DNA of 34,782 nucleotides from Hylemonella gracilis (GTDB lineage Bacteria; Pseudomonadota; Gammaproteobacteria; Burkholderiales; Burkholderiaceae_C): contig CAMAXR010000006.1 of assembly GCA_945862195.1 (NCBI GenBank), positions 1 through 34,782 of the forward strand. Reading direction: 5' to 3'. The notes below the pieces were generated by a model. It did no database searches. It worked only from the letters and a program-made list of their open reading frames with translations, and was not told where the DNA came from. The stretch's first letter is position 1. Each line of letters starts with the position of its first letter. The position numbers and the translations under genes are program-made. Shown piece by piece: positions 28,146 through 34,782 of the stretch.

Positions 28146-28565
28146 ATGAGTAAAACCGTAACCTTTGAAGTCCTTGTGCAGTTTGGCGACTGTGATCCCG
28201 CCCAAATTGTGTTTTTCCCAAATTACCTGAAGTGGATGGACGCTTCGTCCCTGAATTTTTTCAGGCAGTGCGGTGTGCCGTCTTGGCGAGACCTGTTGAA
28301 GACCACCGGCATCATTGGCTCACCCGTGCTGGAAATTCAAACCCAGTTCAAAAGCCCTGCCACCTATGGCGACACCCTGCACATTGCCACTTCGGTTCGA
28401 GAATGGCGCAATAAAGTGTTTATTCACCATCATGAGGTCAAGCGGGGCGACACGCTGATTTGCGAAGGCCTAGAAACTCGGGCGCTTTGCACTGTCCACC
28501 CAGAGGACCCCAACCGGCTTAAGGCCATCCCCATCCCCGAAGACATTCGGCTGATGTGTTCTTGA
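28146..28565 (+). CDS. 4-hydroxybenzoyl-CoA thioesterase-family (hotdog) thioesterase
   Basis: VLVQFGDCDPAQIVFFPNYLKWMDASSLNFF motif. Confidence 0.9.
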   Translation: MSKTVTFEVLVQFGDCDPAQIVFFPNYLKWMDASSLNFFRQCGVPSWRDLLKTTGIIGSPVLEIQTQFKSPATYGDTLHIATSVREWRNKVFIHHHEVKRGDTLICEGLETRALCTVHPEDPNRLKAIPIPEDIRLMCS

Positions 28566-28619
28566 TTTTTCTTAATTTTTGTTCTTAACCTTTACCAACT
28601 TCACTTTAAGGCCACTCAC

Positions 28620-28970
28620 ATGATCACCACCTCATCTGGACTGCAATACGAAGACACCGTTGTGGGAAACGGCGCTCAAGCCTCTTCGGGCCAGCGTGTT
28701 TCGGTTCACTACACCGGTTGGTTGTACGAAAACGAGGTTCAAGGCAACAAATTTGATTCCAGCAAAGACCGCAACGACCCCTTTGAGTTTCATTTGGGCG
28801 CGGGCATGGTCATTAAAGGCTGGGACGAAGGCGTTGCAGGTATGTGCATTGGCGGCACACGCACCCTCATCATTCCTGCGGCCTTGGGCTACGGCGCACG
28901 CGGTGCAGGCGGCGTGATTCCACCCAATGCCACTTTGAAATTTGAAGTCGAGCTGCTGGGTTTGGCTTGA
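28620..28970 (+). CDS. FKBP-type peptidyl-prolyl cis-trans isomerase
   Basis: VSVHYTGWLYE...FEFHLGAGMVIKGWDEGVAGMCIGGTRTLIIPAALGYGARGAGGVIPPNATLKFEVELL. Confidence 0.96.
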   Translation: MITTSSGLQYEDTVVGNGAQASSGQRVSVHYTGWLYENEVQGNKFDSSKDRNDPFEFHLGAGMVIKGWDEGVAGMCIGGTRTLIIPAALGYGARGAGGVIPPNATLKFEVELLGLA

Positions 28971-29007
28971 TTCAGGGTCTAGCTTTAATAAATTTACGCA
29001 AGTTCTA

Positions 29008-29033
29008 TTGAAAATTCAGGAGTGGGCCTCATA
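29008..29033 (+). promoter_or_regulatory. Candidate sigma-32 promoter of grpE
   Basis: TTGAAA (29008-29013) - N13 - CCTCATA (29027-29033); consensus CTTGAAA-N13/14-CCCCAT. Confidence 0.6.
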
Positions 29034-29076
29034 CCACTCTTGAATCTCTATTCTTACGTTCAATATTTGCCCCGAT

Positions 29077-29640
29077 ATGCCTGACAACACCCCAACTCAA
29101 GCCCATTCCACCGAGGAATATGTGAAAACCGAAGAGCACTCAGCCGAAGCTACCAGCACCCCCGTGGACCCTCTGGTTCAGGCCCAGACCGAACTGGCAG
29201 AACTCAAAGCCAAAAGTGCGGAGCTGGCCGACCAGTTCTTGCGTGCAAAAGCTGAGGCTGAAAATGCCCGACGCCGCGCTGAGGATGAAATTTCCAAAAG
29301 CCGCAAATTTGCGATTGAAAGTTTCGCCGAAAGCCTGCTGCCCGTGACCGACAGCTTAGAAGCGGGCTTGGCCATTCAAGACGCCAAAATTGAACAAATT
29401 CGTGAAGGAGCAGAGGCCACCTTGCGCCAGCTGCAAGCGGCGCTGGAACGGCACAAGGTCATCAAAATTGAGCCCGCCGCTGGCGCCAAGTTTGACCCCC
29501 ACCAGCACCAGGCCATTAGCATGGCGCCTGCAGAACCCTCACAAGAACCCAACACCGTGGTGAGCGTGCTGCAAAAGGGCTACATGATTGCCGACCGCAT
29601 TTTGCGCCCCGCCCTGGTCACGGTGGCTGCGCCCAAGTAA
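29077..29640 (+). CDS. grpE: Nucleotide exchange factor GrpE
   Basis: [45 protein letters not shown]; upstream of dnaK. Confidence 0.96.
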   Translation: MPDNTPTQAHSTEEYVKTEEHSAEATSTPVDPLVQAQTELAELKAKSAELADQFLRAKAEAENARRRAEDEISKSRKFAIESFAESLLPVTDSLEAGLAIQDAKIEQIREGAEATLRQLQAALERHKVIKIEPAAGAKFDPHQHQAISMAPAEPSQEPNTVVSVLQKGYMIADRILRPALVTVAAPK

Positions 29641-29703
29641 CAGGGCAGACCCTGCGCCGCCACACAAAGCTTGATTGAAATCAACTTGTATGCACGCAGA
29701 CGC

Positions 29704-29729
29704 CTTGAAATGTTTACAGGCGTCCACAA
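29704..29729 (+). promoter_or_regulatory. Candidate sigma-32 promoter of dnaK
   Basis: CTTGAAA (29704-29710) - N13 - CCACAA (29724-29729); weak -10. Confidence 0.45.
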
Positions 29730-29770
29730 CTAGTGCACATCTCAATATTTAACTGATTCAGGAGTAATTC

Positions 29771-31750
29771 ATGGGCAAGATCATTGGCATCGACTTGGGG
29801 ACCACCAACAGTTGCGTGGCCATCATGGAGGGCAACACCACCAAGGTGATTGAAAACTCTGAAGGCGCACGCACCACCCCTTCCATCATTGCTTACCAAG
29901 AAGATGGCGAAGTGCTGGTAGGCGCGTCGGCCAAGCGCCAAGCCGTGACCAATCCACGCAATACGTTGTATGCCGTGAAGCGCCTGATCGGCCGTAAATT
30001 TGAAGAAAAAGAGGTTCAAAAAGACATTGACCTCATGCCCTACACGATTGCCAAGGCTGACAACGGTGATGCTTGGGTGCAAGTGCGCGACAAAAAACTG
30101 GCCCCACCCCAAGTGAGCGCTGAAGTTTTGCGCAAAATGAAAAAAACCGCCGAAGACTACTTGGGCGAAGAAGTCACCGAAGCCGTGATTACCGTACCGG
30201 CTTACTTTAATGACGCCCAACGCCAAGCCACCAAAGACGCGGGCCGCATTGCAGGGTTAGACGTCAAGCGCATCATCAACGAACCCACGGCAGCTGCGCT
30301 GGCATTTGGCTTAGACAAGGGTGGCAAGGGCGACCGCAAAATTGCGGTGTACGACTTGGGTGGTGGCACTTTTGACGTGTCCATCATTGAAATTGCCGAC
30401 GTGGACGGCGAAATGCAGTTTGAAGTGCTCTCCACCAACGGCGACACCTTCTTGGGTGGCGAAGACTTTGACCAACGCATCATCGACTTCATCATCACGG
30501 AGTTCAAAAAAGACCAGGGCGTGGACCTGACCAAAGATGTGTTGGCCTTGCAACGTCTCAAAGAAGCTGCTGAAAAAGCCAAAATTGAACTCTCCAGCAC
30601 CACCTCTACCGATGTGAACCTGCCTTACATCACTGCAGACGCCAATGGCCCCCGCCACCTGAACATCAAACTCACCCGTACCAAGCTCGAAAGCTTGGTG
30701 GAAGATCTGATTGAACGCACCATTGCACCTTGCCGCACCGCGATTAAAGACGCGGGTGTGAACGTGGGTGATATTCAAGACGTGATTTTGGTCGGCGGTA
30801 TGACCCGCATGCCCAAGGTGCAAGACAAGGTCAAAGAGTTTTTTGGCAAAGAGCCCCGCAAAGACGTCAACCCCGACGAAGCCGTGGCTGTGGGTGCGGC
30901 CATTCAGGGCCAAGTGCTGTCTGGCGACCGCAAAGACGTGTTGCTGCTGGACGTGACGCCCCTGTCTTTGGGTATTGAGACTTTGGGCGGTGTCATGACC
31001 AAAATGATCACCAAAAACACCACCATCCCCACCAAGTTTGCGCAAACCTTCTCCACTGCAGAAGACAACCAACCGGCCGTGACCATCAAAGTGTTCCAAG
31101 GTGAGCGCGAAATGGCCACAGGCAATAAGCTCTTGGGCGAATTCAATTTGGAGGGCATTCCCCCATCTGCCCGCGGCTTACCGCAAATTGAAGTGACCTT
31201 TGACATTGACGCCAACGGCATCTTGCACGTGAGCGCCAAAGACAAAGGCACGGGCAAGGAAAACAAAATCACCATCAAGGCCAACTCGGGCTTGTCTGAA
31301 GACGAAATCCAAAAAATGGTCAAGGACGCAGAGCTCAACGCTGATGAAGACAAGAAAAAACTTGAAATCATTCAGTCGCGCAACCAAGGCGACGGCGCCA
31401 TGCACAGCGTCAAGAAGAGCCTGACCGAGTTTGGCGACAAGCTGGACGCAGGCGAAAAAGAAAAAATTGAAGCCGCTCTTAAAGAGCTTGAAGAAGTGCT
31501 CAAGGGCGAAAACAAGGCCGAAATTGACGCCAAAACAGAAGCACTTATGGCTGCCAGCCAAAAACTGGGCGAAAAAATGTACGCTGACCAACAAGCTGCA
31601 GCGGCGGCTGCGGGTGCAGCAGGCGGCATGGGAGGCGGGGCAGGCGCCGGTATGGGCGCAGGCAATGCCCCAGGTGCTGACACCTCCACCCACCGCCCCA
31701 ACGATGACAACATCGTGGACGCTGAAGTTAAAGAAGTTAAAAAGGGCTGA
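29771..31750 (+). CDS. dnaK: Chaperone DnaK (Hsp70)
   Basis: [20 protein letters not shown] ... full-length Hsp70, EVKEVKKG C-terminus. Confidence 0.99.
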   Translation: MGKIIGIDLGTTNSCVAIMEGNTTKVIENSEGARTTPSIIAYQEDGEVLVGASAKRQAVTNPRNTLYAVKRLIGRKFEEKEVQKDIDLMPYTIAKADNGDAWVQVRDKKLAPPQVSAEVLRKMKKTAEDYLGEEVTEAVITVPAYFNDAQRQATKDAGRIAGLDVKRIINEPTAAALAFGLDKGGKGDRKIAVYDLGGGTFDVSIIEIADVDGEMQFEVLSTNGDTFLGGEDFDQRIIDFIITEFKKDQGVDLTKDVLALQRLKEAAEKAKIELSSTTSTDVNLPYITADANGPRHLNIKLTRTKLESLVEDLIERTIAPCRTAIKDAGVNVGDIQDVILVGGMTRMPKVQDKVKEFFGKEPRKDVNPDEAVAVGAAIQGQVLSGDRKDVLLLDVTPLSLGIETLGGVMTKMITKNTTIPTKFAQTFSTAEDNQPAVTIKVFQGEREMATGNKLLGEFNLEGIPPSARGLPQIEVTFDIDANGILHVSAKDKGTGKENKITIKANSGLSEDEIQKMVKDAELNADEDKKKLEIIQSRNQGDGAMHSVKKSLTEFGDKLDAGEKEKIEAALKELEEVLKGENKAEIDAKTEALMAASQKLGEKMYADQQAAAAAAGAAGGMGGGAGAGMGAGNAPGADTSTHRPNDDNIVDAEVKEVKKG

Positions 31751-31792
31751 TGCTTTTGGGATTTCAATCCCTGGGCAGCGCCCAAGAGCTGT

Positions 31793-31834
31793 GCCGCGAC
31801 CGAAACTTGTTACAAGTTGCCGTCGCGGCTTTTT
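31793..31834 (+). terminator. Rho-independent terminator of dnaK
   Basis: GCCGCGAC (31793-31800) / GTCGCGGC (31822-31829) followed by TTTTT; internal AACTTGT-T-ACAAGTT hairpin. Confidence 0.88.
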
Positions 31835-31859
31835 GCATCAACACCTCCTGAGTTGACTC

Positions 31860-32999
31860 ATGGCCAAAAGAGATTTTTACGAAATTCTGGGCGTTCCTAA
31901 AAACGCGTCAGATGAAGACATCAAAAAGTCTTATCGCAAATTGGCGATGAAGTTTCACCCCGACCGCAATCAGGGTGAAGCGACCAAAGCCGCAGAAGAA
32001 AAGTTCAAGGAAGCCAAAGAGGCTTACGAGATGCTCTCTGACCCGCAAAAGCGGACGGCTTACGACCAGTACGGCCATGCGGGCGTGGACCCCAACATGC
32101 GTCAAGGCGGCATGGGAGACGGTTTTTCGGGTGGGTTTGCTGAAGCTTTTGGCGATATTTTTGGTGACATGTTCAACCAAGGCCGTGCCCGTGGTGCGGG
32201 CGGACGGCAGGTGTACCGTGGCAGCGACCTCAGCTACGCCATGGAAGTTACTTTAGAAGAAGCGGCCAAGGGAAAAGACGCGCAAATTCGCATTCCCAGC
32301 TGGGACAGCTGCGAAACCTGCCGAGGCTCGGGCGCCAAACCGGGCACCCAAGTTAAAAGCTGTGCCACCTGTAACGGTGCAGGCGTGGTGCAAATGCGCC
32401 AAGGTTTTTTCAGTGTGCAGCAAACCTGCCCGCATTGCCAAGGCAGTGGCAAGGTCATACCCGAGCCCTGCACCACCTGCATGGGGCAAGGCCGCATCAA
32501 GCGGCAAAAAACGCTTGAAGTCAAAATTCCAGCGGGCATTGACGACGGCATGCGCATTCGCAGCGCAGGCAACGGCGAGCCCGGCACCAATGGCGGGCCT
32601 GCGGGCGACTTGTACATAGAAATTCGCATGCGCAAGCATGAGATTTTTGAGCGCGATGGCGACGACCTGCACTGCAACGTGCCCATCAGCATGGTCACTG
32701 CCGCATTGGGCGGCGAGATTGAAGTGCCTACCCTAACTGGCAAAGCCGCTATTGATATTCCAGAAGGCACGCAGTCTGGCAAGCAATTCAGGCTGCGCGG
32801 TATGGGCATTAAAGGTGTGCGCTCCAGCTACCCTGGGGATTTGTATTGCCACATCACCGTGGAAACGCCTGTCAAACTCAGCGAACACCAGCGCAAACTC
32901 CTGCGCGAATTGGAAGACTCGCTTAAAAAAGGGGGCGCCAAACACTCCCCCAGCGAAGACAGCTGGACCGACCGCCTGAAACACTTTTTCAGCAAGTAA
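31860..32999 (+). CDS. dnaJ: Chaperone DnaJ (Hsp40)
   Basis: J domain with HPD (KFHPDRN), Gly-rich linker, CXXCXGXG zinc repeats. Confidence 0.99.
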   Translation: MAKRDFYEILGVPKNASDEDIKKSYRKLAMKFHPDRNQGEATKAAEEKFKEAKEAYEMLSDPQKRTAYDQYGHAGVDPNMRQGGMGDGFSGGFAEAFGDIFGDMFNQGRARGAGGRQVYRGSDLSYAMEVTLEEAAKGKDAQIRIPSWDSCETCRGSGAKPGTQVKSCATCNGAGVVQMRQGFFSVQQTCPHCQGSGKVIPEPCTTCMGQGRIKRQKTLEVKIPAGIDDGMRIRSAGNGEPGTNGGPAGDLYIEIRMRKHEIFERDGDDLHCNVPISMVTAALGGEIEVPTLTGKAAIDIPEGTQSGKQFRLRGMGIKGVRSSYPGDLYCHITVETPVKLSEHQRKLLRELEDSLKKGGAKHSPSEDSWTDRLKHFFSK

Positions 33000-33007
33000 G
33001 TCTGGGC

Positions 33008-33021
33008 TTGATCCACATCAA
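33008..33021 (+). promoter_or_regulatory. FNR/Anr-type box
   Basis: TTGATCCACATCAA, exact match to TTGAT-N4-ATCAA, inside a longer perfect dyad GGGCTTGAT-CCAC-ATCAAGCCC (33004-33025). Confidence 0.8.
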
Positions 33022-33052
33022 GCCCTCCAAACTGCAGCGTCCTACGATGCCC

Positions 33053-33074
33053 CTAGGTCAACTCCTTGACCTAG
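33053..33074. repeat. Perfect inverted repeat upstream of the MBL ribonuclease start codon
   Basis: CTAGGTCA (33053-33060) - ACTCCT - TGACCTAG (33067-33074). Confidence 0.85.
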
Positions 33075-33086
33075 AACAGGGGTCTT

Positions 33087-34451
33087 ATGGGCGTCAGCAT
33101 CACATTTCTGGGAGGTACCAACACCGTTACTGGTTCTAAGTATTGGCTCCAACATGGCAAACATAACCTGCTGGTGGACTGCGGGCTGTTCCAAGGCTAC
33201 AAACTGCTGCGCCTGCGCAACTGGACGCCCTTACCTGTTCCGCCCAGCGACATTCAAGCGGTGGTGCTGACCCACGCGCACCTGGACCACAGTGGGTATT
33301 TGCCCATATTGGTCAGAGACGGCTTTAAAGGTCGGGTGTACGCCACCCCGGGCACTCGAGATTTGTGCGGCATTTTGCTGCCCGACAGCGGCCATCTGCA
33401 AGAAGAAGATGCCGCCTTTGCCAACCGCCATGGCTTTTCTAAACACAGCCCTGCGCAACCGCTTTACACGCGCCAAGATGCAGTCAACTGCCTGCACCTG
33501 ATTCACCCTAGAGCCTTCACACAAGTCTTTGAACCTTTGCCGGGTTGGCGCACGACATTTTTTCATGCAGGGCATATTTTGGGTGCAGCCAGCGTCTTGA
33601 TTGAGGTTGCAGGCCACCGCGTTTTATTTTCTGGCGACTTGGGCCGCACCGATGACCTGATGTTCAACCCGCCAGACCGTGCACCAGCAGCCGACACCGT
33701 GCTCATTGAATCCACCTACGGCGACCGCGAGCACCCTAAAGAACACTTGCTGGCTGAACTCGGGCCCGCCTTACAACGTTTGGCAGCCAGAGGCGGTGTG
33801 GCCGTGATTCCGGTCTTTGCCGTTGGGCGCGCGCAAGCTTTGTTACACGCCATCAACGAGCTCAAGCTTGCAGGTGCCATACCTCATGCGTTACCCGTAT
33901 TTTTAGACAGCCACATGGCCATCCACACCACGCAACTGGCACACAGCTACCCGGATGAACAACGGCTGAGCGCAGCACAACTCAAGGCGCTTACCCACTG
34001 CGCCACGATGGTCAACACGGCTGAAGAGTCCAAGGCCTTGGCCAAGCGACATGGCCCTATGGTCATCTTGTCTGCCAGCGGCATGGCCACAGGGGGACGT
34101 GTGTTGCACCACTTGGCGCTGTATGCCAGCAACAAGCGCAACATGATTGTGCTCACGGGCTTTCAAGCGCCCGGCACGCACGGGGCCAGTTTGTCCAACC
34201 ACACCTCACCCATTCGCATCCACGGGCGGCCGGTTGAAGTGCGTGCGGAAGTGGTGCAACTGCAGTCGGCCTCCGCGCATGCCGACGCCACACAGCTCAT
34301 GGCGTGGCTGCAAACCATGCCCGAGGCACCACGACAAACCTACATCGTGCATGGAGAGATGAATGCCTCAGATGAACTGCGCAAGCGCATCAACCACGAA
34401 TTGGGTTGGCGCGCCTTGGTGCCTGAGCACGGATCTACGTGGCCGCTTTAG
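33087..34451 (+). CDS. MBL-fold beta-CASP ribonuclease
   Basis: [17 protein letters not shown]...LVDCGLFQG...[13 protein letters not shown]...[15 protein letters not shown]...ASAHAD. Confidence 0.95.
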   Translation: MGVSITFLGGTNTVTGSKYWLQHGKHNLLVDCGLFQGYKLLRLRNWTPLPVPPSDIQAVVLTHAHLDHSGYLPILVRDGFKGRVYATPGTRDLCGILLPDSGHLQEEDAAFANRHGFSKHSPAQPLYTRQDAVNCLHLIHPRAFTQVFEPLPGWRTTFFHAGHILGAASVLIEVAGHRVLFSGDLGRTDDLMFNPPDRAPAADTVLIESTYGDREHPKEHLLAELGPALQRLAARGGVAVIPVFAVGRAQALLHAINELKLAGAIPHALPVFLDSHMAIHTTQLAHSYPDEQRLSAAQLKALTHCATMVNTAEESKALAKRHGPMVILSASGMATGGRVLHHLALYASNKRNMIVLTGFQAPGTHGASLSNHTSPIRIHGRPVEVRAEVVQLQSASAHADATQLMAWLQTMPEAPRQTYIVHGEMNASDELRKRINHELGWRALVPEHGSTWPL

Positions 34452-34782
34452 ACAACTCGGCAATCAGCTCAGGCACGGCGGTGAACAAGTCCGCTTCTAG
34501 GCCGTAGTCGGCCACGCTGAAGATGGGGGCCTCGGGGTCTTTGTTGATGGCCACGATGACCTTCGCGTCTTTCATTCCCGCCAAATGCTGAATCGCGCCA
34601 CTTATGCCGCAAGCAATGTAAAGCTGGGGCGCGACAATTTTTCCGGTTTGGCCCACCTGCCAGTCATTAGGGGCGTAACCCGCATCTACCGCAGCTCGGC
34701 TGGCGCCAATGGCAGCACCCAACTTGTCGGCCAGGGGCGACATGACATCGTTGAACTTTTCGCTCGAACCCAAAGCTCGTCC
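34435..34782 (-). CDS. etfA: Electron transfer flavoprotein alpha subunit (partial; C-terminal part)
   Basis: [88 protein letters not shown]; open to the right edge. Confidence 0.95.
   Translation of the reverse strand, partial: GRALGSSEKFNDVMSPLADKLGAAIGASRAAVDAGYAPNDWQVGQTGKIVAPQLYIACGISGAIQHLAGMKDAKVIVAINKDPEAPIFSVADYGLEADLFTAVPELIAELSKAAT

Noticed and set aside
30311-31099. 262-aa minus-strand ORF antisense to dnaK
   Set aside because: Long antisense ORFs over dnaK are a well-known codon-bias artefact; no domain evidence.

Overview
The window looks like chromosomal DNA of a betaproteobacterium, probably Burkholderiales/Comamonadaceae and phototrophic (inference from gene content). From left to right: (1) one end of a photosynthesis gene cluster on the minus strand, crtE-crtF-bchC-bchX-bchY, with bchY running off the left edge; (2) a divergently oriented membrane class III adenylate cyclase and a secreted 16-aa-repeat (beta-flower-like) protein; (3) a FitA/FitB-type (VapBC) toxin-antitoxin pair; (4) tRNA-Val(GAC) with its terminator; (5) dnaG and rpoD; (6) a long minus-strand catabolic and transport run, livHMGF - Bug/TctC SBP - DUF1932-type reductase - ModA-like protein - ligJ/K/I/A/B/C (protocatechuate 4,5-cleavage) - aldo/keto reductase - alpha/beta hydrolase - PTP-like phosphatase; (7) a MetE-like methyltransferase, a ComFB-family protein and a thioesterase; (8) FKBP, grpE, dnaK, dnaJ; (9) a beta-CASP MBL ribonuclease behind a perfect FNR/Anr box; (10) the C-terminal part of etfA. 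The most striking unlabelled structure is a pair of three-box arrays of the PpsR/CrtJ operator pattern TGT-N12-ACA. One lies in the crtF-bchC junction and one in the crtE/adenylate-cyclase intergenic region. Both have an exact 26-bp period (18-bp box plus 8-bp spacer) and a degenerate middle box, and the second array is shared with the divergent cyclase gene.
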